From contig JALIRH010000003.1 in assembly GCA_023055505.1 (NCBI GenBank), forward strand, positions 35,776,842 to 35,840,841: DNA of 64,000 nucleotides. The letters run 5' to 3'. Of the stretch, positions 24,779-39,200 are shown piece after piece. Source of the stretch: Callipepla californica brunnescens. Taxonomy: Eukaryota > Chordata > Aves > Galliformes > Odontophoridae. Made by a program: the position numbers and the translations under genes. The notes under the pieces are model-generated. The model was not told where the DNA came from, ran no database searches, and saw only the letters and a program-made list of their open reading frames with translations. Position 1 is the first letter of the stretch; each line of letters begins with the position of its first letter.

Positions 24779-25799
24779 GACAAAAATTTAACATAATCAG
24801 GGAGGAAGTTGCTTGCTTTCTTTGTAACATTATTCAATATTCTACACAGACTCAACTCATTTGCTGAATTCTTTTTGTCTGAGACTCACTCTCATTTTGA
24901 CAGAAATCTCTGTTAAGGTTGGAATGAATTAAACATTATCACAAGAAAGAAACTGGCAACAAGAACATTACTTGGTAATGATTCACCATAGCATCCTTTT
25001 TTTTTTATGTGCAGTAGTGCATTTCTCAACATGTGAACTCTCTGCTCTGAGAACACTAGAAAATAAACACAAACACCTCTTATAAGGACTTTAAGAAACG
25101 TCATCAAAACGATCAAATAAAAATGTAGATTTATCACAGGGCCCATGAATTCCAAAATAGCTTTTAAAATCAGCTAACTTGCTGTCTTGAGACTTAAGAA
25201 TGATGTTCTTATGCTTATCTCAGACTGCGTGGGTGGATGAATGCAATCAAGTGTCTGTGAATCTCACAGAAAGATACATCTCTGTTCTCAGGCTCTAACA
25301 CATCTCTTGGTTTTTAAACCGACATGCCTGATGAATGATAGAGTTTTCACCATCAGTTTAAATATTCAAAAGAATGTGCATAATTATTTTCTAAACACAA
25401 GCCAGATACAATCTCTGTCTAGGTTTTTAAAGCGTCTAGCTGGAGTCCCACTTTGGCAGCACTTGCTGTGGTATCTGAGTACTGCCTGAATGTCAGCCTG
25501 CACTCCGTACCCTGGAAGGCAATCTTGTTCCAAAAGCTGCCCCAACCAGTACATTTCTGTTTGTGGTCCCCTTCACCAGATGAGTTTCTTATGATGGGAA
25601 CAATACGGCTATACAGTAATTCACCAAATTCCAAGAAAAGACAGTGCATAATGTTGAACAGCATGCCTCACATCGGCTAAGTGAATCTTACATGAGCATT
25701 CTGCTTCATGCCTTGCTCTTCTTTCTAAAGCGTATCAAGATTATATTTATATAGATCAATTTAATGAAGAAATATTAACAGAAGACAACTTTGTTATTT

Positions 25800-26420
25800 G
25801 ACTGTTAGCTTATCTCATCACAATCCTTAGGGAATATAAACACATCAACATCTAACACTTCACAGACCTTAGCAAAGAGAAAATTCACAGGTAGTAGAGA
25901 GGGTACAGAGGTCACACTGCTCCCAAGGGCCGAGCGCTCAAAGCCTGCGCCAGAGCCACTGGCCTGGCTGATGTGTTGCCATGCACTTGTGCTTGATGCA
26001 GAAGGAAAAAACAACAGCCTGCAGTGCCATAAACGCACCCCTGAACAGGATCTGTTTTCAGAAACTTCTAAGAGTCAAGTATGCAACTTTGTTATAATGG
26101 CAACAGGACCAATGCAATGAGAATGTTACAAAGAGCGAAGGTAGAATGCTCACACATCTCCAAGGACCTAGGCTCACATGAAAATCTCCACAAAGGAGGA
26201 CTCTCCAACAAGAGATCCTTCCTCAGTGGCAGACGGCCTTTAAACGAGGTCTAAAACAATGGAGCCTGGCTCCACCCCTTCCAGGCACACAGGTGAATTG
26301 CCATCACCCATGCTCCAGGGCTGATCAGGTCTTTCCTCCAGGTGCTCAATCAGTGGTTCAGGCCATGATTCAGCAGTTTCCAAACAATTGTATTGACAGT
26401 TCCAGGTAGTTTGTAACAAC
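25800..26420. other. Unclassified GC-richer block
   Basis: About 600 bp clearly richer in G and C than its surroundings, including GGGCCGAGCGCTC near 25930 and AATGGAGCCTGGCTCCACCC near 26260. It has a 77-codon minus-strand frame of no known family. It could be an old repeat (an eroded LTR is possible) or a conserved noncoding element. I cannot name it. Confidence 0.3.
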
Positions 26421-26725
26421 TTCAGAGGGGAAAGAAAAAGAAAATTACCTAGATATTTAAAAGTATTAATTGTATGGTAAGGTCAGATGATCATGCACCA
26501 TACAGTGACTTAAATTAGTTAGTGTTTTCTTAAATGAAATAGAAGCATGCAGCAGTCAGTTACTGCACCTCAGCTCAAGGGTGGCAACTCCTTAAGACAT
26601 ACTAACTTAATCACTTACAATCATCTACTCATAATTCTAATTTACATGACATTGCTTCAGCAAATAGATTACGCAGGCTGGGAATGACCTGCAGGGATAT
26701 TATCGTATTAGTTAAAATTTTAACA

Positions 26726-26813
26726 ATGCAAATTAGGACAGGCCCTTGGCCATACACTCAGTCACAAATCGTAATTCCAGTGGAATAGAACACACAATAT
26801 AAAATATGCAAAT
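26726..26813 (+). promoter_or_regulatory. Two ATGCAAAT octamer sites 80 bp apart (candidate only)
   Basis: Exact POU/Oct octamers occur at 26726-26733 and 26806-26813, same orientation. The octamer is the known site of POU-family factors. Two copies this close are somewhat unexpected by chance in 64 kb, but AT-rich DNA makes such matches common and no other evidence of an enhancer is visible. Confidence 0.25.
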
Positions 26814-29384
26814 AAGACTTCCAGAGGTGGTGTCTCATCATTAATAGCATACCTGTTAATGCTTTCCTGAAATAATTTTTTTCTTTTGCAGTGCCACAAA
26901 ACAAAACAAGCTATAATTCACAGAAAAGCAAACAAACAAAAAACCCTCAGTTGTCACGTGAAAAACTGCACACACACAAAAAAATCTAATATCTTTCAGA
27001 AAAGAATGAGAAATGAGCTGTATTTCTCTGAGCATTAATCTTGTTTCCTACACCTTCCCCTGTCACACTGTTTTCTGCAGTAAGGAAGCCCTGAGTCAAG
27101 CTGTGGCCAAACCTCTTGGAATTCAAAAACTGTTCATCTGGAACAAACAGAAGCAAACTACATATTAGTGTCGCAAAACACATCTGTACTGCAAAGCAGA
27201 ATTTATTGACTTTGATACACAGCTGCCAATTTCTCAAACACTGTTTTGTAAAAATGTAAGTCTATGTGAAAAAAATATCAGCTCTTCTGGATAATTCTAT
27301 CTCATATTGTTTATTTAAGAACAATGACCTTCTGTAATGCTTCACAACCAACTGTTATTTTCCATTAGTTTAGCAAAGAAAACAGCAGGCTTTCCTAAGT
27401 GCAGCTTTATAAGATAGCAGCATCTTGAGTGACAGTAAAATTGCTACAGTTATGCCTACTGTAAATGAAGTATTCATCAGTGAATGACTGTTTTATATCA
27501 ATTATACTTCCATCCATGAGGAAAAAAAAACAGTATAAACATTAAACATTAATTGCCTGAAGAAGCTCCTGGTTTATGGGAAGAATGGTAAGAGTGGAAC
27601 TCTCAAGAAAGTTCTCTCAAAAGAGGCCCTGAATACTTGCTGCATCTTGACATTCTTGAAACCTACTGAAATGAGGAGTTGCCTTGCCTTACGAAGATGA
27701 CAGAAATGTGTTCATAAAACTGCCACTACCAAGCAGCTTCACATCATTTTTAGTGTGCTGTAGTGTCTGGGTAAAAAGTGCCAAATTTGCATTCCTACAA
27801 GCAATTGCTTACTAATGTATGTTAAGCATCCCCCAGCAAAACCAGTTCAAGTATACTGTGAAGTAAATCCTGTCTCTAAGGCTCATTTTTTCCTTCAAAA
27901 TACAAAGTGCAATGCCAACAAAAGAAGTAGGGAAGAATACAATAACATCTGCTGTTGAATACAGGTGCCTAGTACTGCCGTGACTAAGCTTTCTGTCTTC
28001 AGTATTTAGGCTATAATATTCAAAACCATCATGTGCTGGGGGTAAAAGGACAAACGTCACACTTTGTTTCTTCACAAACTGAAAGGAGGCACCAAGAAAC
28101 TATTAGCTTGCTCATCAGCACAGAATGTACTATCTTCTGCCCTGAATCCTCCTGAGAAATAAAATCAACTGTCAGGTACCAGCTGATCATTTTCAACTTA
28201 AACTGTCTCATTAACACATTTCTCTTCCTCATAACTTACAAACGATGACCTGCTTATTCCTGTTTCTTACCATTTTAAAATGTTAGCTACGGTTAAATTT
28301 AAGGTCTTAAATTAATTTGTTTAGGAAATAAAATGTGAATCTGTTTGACTTCATTCAGCAAACAAGTAAGTCATTCAGCTGAGCTGTGAAAGCTTCAGAT
28401 TTCAGATCTTTCATTCTGTCCTTAAAAGGCCAAAAATATATATGATAATATTTTTCAGTTATTTTTTCACACATTGGAAAGCACCAAAATTAACAAGAGT
28501 CCAGCCAGTGATCCACGTCAGGCCATAGTATGCTCAGTATGCTTTAAATCCAATATTTTCAGACATTTACAGCTCCCATTTAGTTGGCACTACATAAAGA
28601 CAAGGGCTGATCAAAGCATGTGTAGCACAGTAAGCCTAACATCAGGAGTATGAGAGTACATTCTTAGGAGCTTAGACCTGGAATTGCAAGAGCAGGTTGA
28701 AGTCATTAAGAGACATTGTGCTAAATTCTAGCTACATGAAGAACAGAACACTTAAAGGAAGCGTTATCTTATCTACAATCTTTTGTTATCAGAAAGCTCT
28801 CAACTTCAGGGGAAAATATGCAGATGGTTTGAAGTTCAAGTTAGCAGAGTCAATTCTGGAGAAGTCTTGAGGGATGTGGATAACTTCTCATGCATTTGCA
28901 CTCTTAAATCTAGACAATGTATCTTTCCAAAATAGGCTGGTTTATTCCAGCCATAAATACCATTCTTGATGAAGGATTTGGAAGAAAAAACTGCAGTGTG
29001 TGCTTCACAGAAAGAAGAGTGAAGCATCACACTAAGTATTCTGATTTTCAGAATGTGTACAACAATATTTGGAATTCTTTTCCAGCTTTGACAATTTCAA
29101 AATAAAATCTGAGAAAAATTCACTTTGTAGCTTCAAGTTACTGTATAGTTCAGTTCTAGCCACTTCACTGCAGTCTCTGAACATCTGTTCTTTATAACAA
29201 ACACATCCTGGAGGGCCCAACAGGGTTAAACTTTGCTATGTATTCCCCAAAGCTCTTTTCTTCATTTCTTTCACTTCTGTCATATCCAAGGTCCCAAATA
29301 GCCAATATTAAAAAGTGCTCATATAGCATGACAATATATTTCGCCTACACTTAGCAAAATAAACATAAAAGCAAAGGTTTGTAG

Positions 29385-29400
29385 AAAAAAAAAAAAAAAA
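29385..29400 (+). repeat. Poly(A) tract, A16
   Basis: Plain A-run, with no recognised element upstream. Confidence 0.8.
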
Positions 29401-30815
29401 GTATTATCTTTGAAACGGTGATTCACTTTAGAGGGCAAAACTAATAAGTTTTTGATATTTTTTCCAATTAGATGATCAAGCAAAAGACATGACCTCAGCC
29501 TACAAGCCTCGATACTTTCTGTCAACACTGATGCCTACAACACTATTCCTAAAAAGAGAAACCCAGGTCTTTACCAACCTTGGTTATTCTATGAATTTCT
29601 CATAACACCATACAGTAAGCACAGCTCAAAACTGCAATGCCTGTATGCCTGTTCCTATTTTCCTGCTCAAATATACTTATGCATACAAACACAATTTATA
29701 ATTGAGTTGCAGAAGTAACACGAGCCAAATTCTACCTTTAAGAACGTACCTATGACTTTGCTGTGACTGTGCAGTACTATTTCACAGAGAAACTATACAA
29801 TTTTGAACGTATTTTATCTGAGTAATATTATAATTTTTAAGGTATGTATGACAGATTAACTTCTTTCAAAAAGATTCCACCACTCTGAGATGTAATCTAG
29901 TTTTTTGATTCGCTAACTCATGTACAAAGACTTCAGAGACTTCATTAGGACCTCTTCATAATCTTTACACACCATTTTAAGAAGTATAAATCCATCTACC
30001 ATTTGCACAGACTTTTATCTAAAGATACTTTACAATTTACTACAGAAGGTATTTCATATACCCACAGCTAAATGCTGACATTTCTTGAATATGAACTTCT
30101 TGGATCAGCAGCGCTTCAGTCAATGTTGTATCACAAGTGGTCATGCTGTTCTCAAATGGACAGGCACTACTACATTCCTTTTCCTACCTTCTATCTCTCA
30201 AGTTATACTACCGTTTGTAGACTTTTAATTAGGTTAATCATAACTCCCCTTTCTCCAGACAAATTCCACCTTTAAGAAGTGGTGACATGAATTCCTCATT
30301 GAAGAATCCTGAGGTGTATATTATCTGGTCCCGCAGACTTGTACGGATTTAGCCCCGTGAGGTGGTCTTGGACTTGCTCTGCTCTTACACCAAGGAAGAA
30401 TCTTCTCTTTCACACCTGGACAGCATTTGTATATTCTTCCCAGGCCACCTACCCCTGTTTCTACTTTTACTTGTATTTTTTTTCCCCTCAGCCTGGCCAG
30501 CAATGAGCACTTCTCATTAAATGTGTGATTTATAAAGTTGAGTACCAATGAGGAGATGCAGTAAACAGGAAAAAACCAGCCAAGCCAGAAGGAATATGCT
30601 AATTAAAGAATACAAGTGAAATGCTACTTTAAAAAAGGAAGATATGGAGGAGGGAAAATCCTGGCTCCAAAGAGGAAGAAAGGAAGGAGTGTACCCTCAG
30701 CTAGATATGCATATTATATCCCAGGGCCCAGTCACAGCTATCAGGGGAGGGAAACACTGATCCTTCACATCTCTATTTAGTGCAAGTCCCCAGGCATTCT
30801 TCCTATTGAAAAAGA

Positions 30816-30912
30816 TCTAGGAAGGAAGTTGAAAAGAAGAATGGCAAAAGGAACAAAAGAGAAAGAAAGGGAGCAAAGCTCGGAGAAGAAACTGCTCTGA
30901 GGCAGGGAGGTA
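30816..30912 (+). other. Purine-rich tract
   Basis: Nearly 100 bp dominated by A and G on the plus strand (GGAAGGAAGTTGAAAAGAAG and similar). It may be an eroded GA-type simple repeat; no function is visible. Confidence 0.45.
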
Positions 30913-33152
30913 ACTATGCAGCTCACTCAGTAGCTTCAATCCAAGGACAGATAAAGTCATTCCAGCCAAAATTTAGTCACAGTCATATGGAAAAGGGTAA
31001 GTCCAGAGACCAGGCAATGGCATCTCTCTATTCTTGCTAAGTTAGGTACTTTAGTGAGGCAAAATTTGTAAATAAAGCTATTGCCTTTCAACAGAACAAC
31101 GGATACACAGTGAAGGGAAAAAGTGAAGACTAATTTTTAGCAAATTAAACAAGCGTTTTGTTAATCCCAGATGAGATCTGTACTGTTAAGTGGTCTCCAA
31201 ACAACATAAAAGAAAATTTTCAACTGCTGAGGATCATCAGAGTGAACCTGTGCAGCAGTTTTTTCAGAGTTCCACTTTAATTAGTTTAAAACCAAGAACA
31301 TACTTCAAAAATAATAGCAAGAACTTAGTCAAACTTTTCACAGTTTTGCCATTAATTATTTCAGTTACGCCACTGGAAAAACACAGATACAGGCCCTAAT
31401 CAGAGCTCCCAAGTGTTTGTTAATGAACTCTGAGGGGACCAAACAGTCATAATTATGTCTTACATAACTGGGACCCTTCATCGTAATGCGTTGTTTGTCT
31501 GCATATCACATCTTTGCACAGCTTGATGTTGCTTTTATCCCTTTATTGTTTCCATTATTTCTTCATGCAGAAAATGTTTTGATAAGATAGAATATACCTT
31601 CAGAGAATCATCCTTATCTTTGACAATAGCTAGTTTTGTATTTACAGCAATAATCCTGAATTTGCAGTATTTGCTAATTGTTTTATCACTGTATTATTTA
31701 TCATAGTATCAGCTGTCATTTTCTAAGTAAACAGCTAGCTTAGCAACTCTAACATTAATACCTCCTTACAGTTTGTTCCTAAAATAGAAAACTTGACTAG
31801 AATCCCGATTTCAATAACAGATCACATCATTTTGGCAACACTAAGGGCACTCTTCAGTGACTTTTGGTATTTCATCTGGATCTGCAACCAAAACAAGGTG
31901 TTTCTGGAGATTTTGAGTTAAAGCTTTTCCAAGACTGCTCCAAGCAAGCCAGGAAGCAGACTTACAGTAACTGTTCCCTAACATGTCTGCCATCAGCTCC
32001 TTTCATGGTGTAGTGACAAAGTAATTGGATTGCAATTCATGCAGGTGGATCTAAGCAAGTCAGATTAAGTTCAAAAATTAACATTCAATTCAATTCCAGA
32101 AGCAGCCAAAGCAGCTGAACTGTGATACTGGCCAGCTCAGCATGACCAGATAAGGCTTTACGGCCCATAGTGGAGTATGTACTATGACAGTTACATGGCT
32201 TCAGTCCACCTGGGCATGTTTACAGGTGCAATGTATACATCTGAGCTACATGGAGATACATTATAAAGAGTGCTTTATGTTATACATGCACAGGGTGGGT
32301 CAAGGATGCTTACTCAATGACCTTGGTTGACAGGAAGGGGCTTGCAGGATTCTCACAAAGCAGAGATAGAATTTAAATAGGATCTCATAAAACACTTGTT
32401 TCTCTTTCCTGAAAAGAAATACCTGCCTAGCATACACTGTAGCTGTCAGCTGGATCTAAACACCTGTGCAGACCTGCCTGTCACATAAAAATATTCTTTC
32501 ACTTGGATACTAGCTCCCAAATGACATATGCTGCTTGCTTTTTTCCTGACAGCGTGTGAGTGAATTACAATGTTCTGAATTTCCACCACCACAGCTCATC
32601 AACGCTGAAAAAAACAGCCACCATACTGAGTTCAGTCCCACAAGCATCTTATGTGTTGTTTGTATAAACACAAACATTATCTCCAAGCTTACTGAGGAAT
32701 GAAGCACAAGAAACATAGCTCAGACCTAGCTGCCCTGAAGTATGAAAAACTGACCTCTATTAGAGCAAATGGATTTCAGAAAAGACCAAGGACACAGTCC
32801 AAAACATTCCAGAAAGGGGCTAAACAGCTTAGTCTCTTCCTGTTAAAGTACATACCAAATTGTAATCATTAATCGACATCTCAGTATTGTCTAGAAACAT
32901 TATAGGATTCCAAGCAGTTCTCAAGCTTTCAATTTCAGTTACAATGGAAAGCAAATGAGTACAAACATAAAGATCTGTTTTGATGTCTTGTGATGAAGCT
33001 GTGGCTCCATTGAATTCATTGGGTGATTTATCATTGACTTGTGTACTCAATATCAGCAGGCAGTTCTTTTCCATAAGAGACTACACTTTCAGAACAAAGG
33101 CAAAGGGACTGGCTTCGAACCTAAATTCAGAATTTCTCATTATTACGTTCCG

Positions 33153-33173
33153 CTCTCTCTCTCTCTCAAAAAA

Positions 33174-33221
<48 letters not shown>

Positions 33222-33222
33222 T
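33153..33222 (+). repeat. Compound microsatellite (CT)n-(A)n-(TA)n-(CA)n
   Basis: Four simple repeats in direct succession: about seven CT units, about 24 A, about nine TA units and about six CA units. Each may vary in length. The TA/CA junction is a common outcome of point mutation between alternating repeats. Confidence 0.95.
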
Positions 33223-36200
33223 AGTTAATGCTTACAGTGTTTTTAGAACTGTAGATCAAGATTTCACACAAGAAAAGTGTAACTCTACAGGGAAACTGAA
33301 AAATATTTGAAGTATTTTTTCATCATCTTTAAACACATGGAGCTCATTGCACAGATTTATTGCCATTAATTCATGATGTATGCATTTACACATTTTTTCT
33401 TTTTCATGTCCTGTTTTTTATTATTGCAACTCCACCAGTCGCCTCCTTCTAGCAAACTCCACCTCACATCAGCTCACTCTAGTTAATCAACATGTGCATC
33501 AGCCCAAAAGGTAGGTCAATTACAAAGACTATGGGAAACAGCTTGCTAGGTATAAATTACTTTCAAACAATTAATGATATATTTCTCTGCTGGATAACAT
33601 CATTTGATGAGTTAATTCAATGTACATGCTGCCAAGAGATGTCTCTTGTGAGTGTTTCAAGGATGGAGCCATGAGAGAGGAGGCAGGATGACCTGTCTTG
33701 TCCACAGACAATATTCTCAAAATTCCACGACTTGTTCTTAGGAATAACAAAGAAAATGGAATCAAGACTAATTCAACAGAGCACACTGAAAAACAAGTGG
33801 AACTGACAACAGTTCCTTTTCCCTTCTTTTGGTTTTAATGCTTTCTCAAAGCCTTTACAAATACCAGAGATTTGTGAGCAATATTCTCACATATTCTATT
33901 TTATGATAAGCTATCATTGTTTGAAAGTAATAGTACTCTCAGCAGAAGGAACTCCCAACAAAGCTGATGTCTTCATTTCTATAGCATAGCTTCAGTATCC
34001 TGTTTTCATTGTTCTGATACATCCTGAGGCAGTTTGAGGATCTACAAGACTACTACTGTTCTCAAAGAATTCAAAACATTTAGACAGTACATCAAAATGT
34101 ACAGGAGTACAATTCACCCCCAAAGAAATTAGGCCTCTAACTCACACCAAAGTTTGAATTAAATTACAGAATAATTCATACATAAAGTACAAACGCTTCC
34201 AGTGGCAGCTGAACACTACTGCAGCCTTACTTCCTTATTTCAACCATCTTTTTGTTTTTCTTTTTTTAATTTATATTACATTTTAAATTATTTATAAACT
34301 ATATTTATTAATGAATTCCTTGAAGCTATTGGGATTATATTACTGATAATCATTACTAATACACACAGTGAGTTATACATGCATGTACATAAGCTTCCTT
34401 TTGCTATTGTAAACTTTCACCCAGTTTGTCTGCTGTTGTACATCAGGCACAGAACTCTACTGATTGAGAAACACAAAAATAATTTATACCAGCTGGGGAT
34501 TTAACCTATCTTGTCACTATGAAGTCAAACACTGTCTCTTAGAGCTGCACAGATCTCTTATACAGTTATGAAAAAGAAAATGTAGAAAATGCTAAGATGG
34601 CTGAACATTTATTTCCTCAGAATACTGACACTTCCTTCCTGCTCATTTCACTCATAACAAAGAAATAATTCTTGGATGACTTGACCTCTTAGAAAAGACA
34701 AACTTTTCTGTACCAAATCTGTTAATCAGATGAAATTGCAGAAGAAAATTTATAGCTATGTTCCTTTGAAAACTGAAAATGATTAATAGTTCCTTAACCA
34801 AATGCCTGAGGATAAACTGTGAAACAAACACTTCCCACTCCATATCAGAAAATCACCCTACCTACTTGATTCAGTGTTGCTGGGTACACACCACTGTTTA
34901 AGTGAAGAAGCAAAATGCAGTTCTATACGTTACATCTACAAATTGTACAATCATATGTAAAGATATAAACCATCAGTTTTGGAAGTGTTTCTGTCAATGG
35001 TATTTGTAGGCTCCAAGTCCTCTATATGGCCACTATGATAAGTATGCAGGAACAGTCAGCATTTTAAAAAAATATTAAGTCAATCTCTTGCTAAGTGAGA
35101 TGAGACATTGCATGGACATGCAGACATATGGATTCTTGATAACATCAGTATTTTTGGTATATTGCCAATGACCTTTCAAACACCATATCTGGAATGGACT
35201 TTCTTCTTGTGAAAGGACAAGACGGTTGTCAGGAAAAAAGAAAAGCACACACCACTGTCTTTGCTGGGCAGCAGGAATAAAAGATGAAATTATCTTATTT
35301 TTTTCTGGTAAAAAAGTAATTATATATCATGAAACAGTACTACTTTACAAGATGCTGCAAATCATGTCATCTTCAAACACCAATTCTTGCACAGACTTTA
35401 GTTATGTCAGGTGGATATTTTTGCCCCTTGAAATGTGATTTATGGGAGATGCTGGCTTTGACAGGCTGTTATAACATGTCATGGTGCTGCTTAATGCAAG
35501 TCAGAAGTTCTGTATAATGAATTAGCATTCTTTCTTGATTGGAAACTACCCAGACACCTGCCCTTGCTGTTAAAAAAAAAAATTAAAAAATAGAACAACA
35601 GACTAATAAAAAAGCAATGAAACTTAAGATGGCTTTGGTAAAACTACTGGTGTGGATGTGTGGGATTTGCACAAACCTGATTTCTATCTTGGGCAAATCA
35701 CTCAATTCCTAGTAGACTGACTTGTGCAGAAATCTTGAACAAGCTCAATTGTTAGTCTACCATTAAGACTGCCGCACTGGTTTCTACAACACTCACATGA
35801 ACTGCAAAAGTACAAGAGCTACCAAAGAAGAATTCTTAGCATTAAAAAGAAATCACTACCTACAGTAACATATAATTTGCATATTTAATAGTTCACATAA
35901 TTGGATGCAGCATTAGCATTCAAGGATTCACCTTCTTCATTTCTCAGTCATAATTCTAGCCAAAAATACATGCAGTCTGACATCAGTAATAATGCATCCT
36001 GCTTGCACAAAACTTCCATTTCTATCAACAAACAACAAAGAAACAAAATTCTTCTTTGACACTTAGCCTCATCAGGAAAGACATCTACATCAGGCTGATA
36101 TAGATACACAGTTCATGCTGTAGAAACGACAGATGTGAGCATCTCCTCCTTTTTAATTTCTTTACATTTAAAACTATGCATCTAAATACTGAATCATACA

Positions 36201-39200
36201 ATACTGTTGTCTAAGATTGGACACTTTTTCATGCACAACAAACTGTCAACGCTGATTATTGTGATTATAGCCATTTCACATACTTAACCTGGTCAAAAGA
36301 CAGCTTGTGACAGTTAGATTAGTCCATTTGCTACTCCATATTCCTTAAATACATACATTAAAAAACACATGTATCTGTAAAGTGTAGCTAACTTAACTGT
36401 AATACACTTTTCAACTAACTTTAAAGAGATACAGAACCAATGTTTAATTCCAGTAAGCCCAGCTTCCAGCCCATAAAGAGCCCTGTTCTAACTGAGCCAC
36501 TTTTGTGCTTAAAATATAAACACATGAAGCTTTTAAAAGGTGGATTTGTTGATAGAAAACAGTAACAGTGAGCAAAGCATAGTATTGCAAAAGCATTTCC
36601 AACGTGGCAGGTCAGTTTTCTGCTGAGAATTTGCACAAGTAGCCAAAAAAATTTGAGGTATAACCACTCTCTGAGGTCCTTTCCTTTTGAAAAAAACAGT
36701 TTTCAATATCTGTACAAATTCCTTTAAGCATCAAAAGAATTATAAACCAAATTCACAGGAATAGTCTTTATTTCTAAAAAAGGGCACAGGAAGAAAGAAA
36801 CTTCTAGTGAACTCTAGCTGAAACTTTAACTACGAATCACATCTATAATACCTATAACTAGTTTATTTCACATTAATTCTCCATCCCTTGTGTAACAACT
36901 GCATACTTCTATACATGCACTATACAATTCACCTTCAACAGATTGTTTAATATTGTGTTAGTGACAATTTCAAAGCTTGCCGTTGTTGTTTTTTGATCTC
37001 TTTGTAGAAGATAGGCAAAAAGGAAACTGAAAAGACACTCACATGAGGAAAGCAAAAAGGAAATAACTGAATGGGACCTCCTGTTATCAAAGAGGAGACC
37101 AGATAAGGTAGGATTGAAATTTTCTAGCCTGCAAAAAGCTCAGCATCATCACTATGTGCACAACTCTGTCAATCTTCAAGGAATGATTTAAAGGCCTTCA
37201 TTGCATCTCCCCTCCAACACACAGTAAGAAAGCAAGACATCTCAGGCAGGTTCTACTCCTTATTAATTTACTTTTTCCAAAATCCTTTCAGAGGGTCAAA
37301 GCTGAAGAAATTCTCCCAATATCACACTAAAAACTTGAGGATCCACAGTATGAAGCCTGGTAAAGTGGAAATTCTCTAAAGATAAGTACATATATATAAC
37401 AAAGATTGTCGAATGAAAGTTTCAGTGTTTGCTCTTTCATCAGCAGTTATGCAGATCACCTTCAGCTCTACCACAAATATTGATTTATATTCATCATGGA
37501 AATTTCATGGCTTTCAGGCCTGAGAGAAAATCAATGCAGCAATGTTCACGTTAGGTTTTCTGTTAGCCAGCACACTGGTGTGAAGGAAGAGGGCACACAA
37601 TGAGGCCTTTTGGTAGGTCCGTAGGTAAACAGATGAAAAATGTGCGAGCAAAAATGCTGGTACTGAATGGAAAGTAAATCTTTTAACAGCCCTAATACTA
37701 ATATTCTTTGAAAGCGGATTTAATCCTTCCATCTCAGAAGACTATATTTAGCACTCCAGGAAACACATTTCTACTAGGAATTTGGCAGGTTTCAGGATTA
37801 TTATTCACGGCATTGCAGAAAGACAGATCCCCTCTCATATTCCTCAAACATAAAAATTGCTATGGCGATGCTTTCTTATTCAATACTAACAGTGTATTCC
37901 ATTCATACTTATTTCTCTGTAAAATAATTGATGCTATATTGCTGTGTCACTTCATGACTAATTCAACATTTTGTCTTTAAAACCCACCACAACTACATTC
38001 ATGCCTGTGTCAGAAAAATTAAGATACAGGAGGAACTGGTGGGTATATATGTGTCAATGGAACTGATATGCTGGTATCCCATAGTGAAAATACAGTGCAC
38101 ATATGGTAGCTAACTCATTTATCCAACCTAAAGAGTTTAACTCAAATTATACATCACTGGTGTGACCAATTCCTTGGACTGTCAACTGTTCAAACTCCTG
38201 AAATGCACAACAACAATGGAGTCAATTGAGATAATCATATTTACATTAGCAATTAATTGTTAAGTATAACATTTCCCACTAAATTGTGGGTAACTAGTGT
38301 AGTCTACTTCTGTCTAGAGAAAAGTAGTATTATTCTGCATAATTCTGGAATGGGGTGCATAATAAAGACTACAAAAAGCCACTGAATTCACTCCATTAGA
38401 GTATCTCAAATTTCCCGTAGTTTGTAAGAAAGGTTTGAGGAAATCAGATTTCTTTCTGTATTGCACCAGAGTGGCAAAAACACATGTGGTGACTGAGCTG
38501 CAGTTTTGCGCACTAGGAAATGAGCTACACAATCATGAGTTCGCATTTGTAATAAATGAAATCAATTTTCACTAACAGAAAATAATGGAACAGAAGTTAC
38601 AGCATACATTAGAAACATTTGAAGATGTATTACTATGTCTGAAGGTTTCCAAAATTAACTTCCAGTATTAATGAATGCACATGGATTTCAGCCATCACGG
38701 TTTATTGCAGGGCTAAATTTCATTTTCATGGTTATCAGCTTGATTTTAAACACAGTAATCGAAAAGGGGACCCAAGACTAACATCACAAAGAAAAGCTGT
38801 TTGAATACTTCTCCAATGTAGAACCTGCCCTACAAATGATCTATTTTTAGCTGTGCTTTCATCTCTGGATAAAATTTTAAGATTGACAAGGGAACAGATA
38901 CAATACTACAGCTCCCTTTTAGAAATGCTGGAAAAACTATTTTGTTTGCCTTGTCTTAATGAAGCTGAAGCGATGCTCCAGAGCATACCTATGCTACAGA
39001 GACAAATAAGTCAGTGAGCACCCCAAATCTTGCCCACAAAGCAAGGAATATCAGCACTCACTCATGGCCAAGCTACACCTAACCTGTTACCAGTCAGCTG
39101 ATAACCTCCTGAAACTGACTGATGCAACTCTTCATGGCAAGGCAATGCTTTTTCTTGATTGCTCTGTACCCAAATCCTCAATACTTCTTTGCTTTTAAGC

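Larger units (their letters stand above)
24779..33152 (-). other. SMYD3: SMYD3 large intron, segment 3
   Basis: Mostly AT-rich intronic sequence. A more GC-rich stretch of about 600 bp (25800-26420) is unclassified. Two octamer sites lie at 26726 and 26806, an A16 tract at 29385-29400 and a purine-rich tract at 30816-30912. No exon or RNA gene is recognised. Confidence 0.7.
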
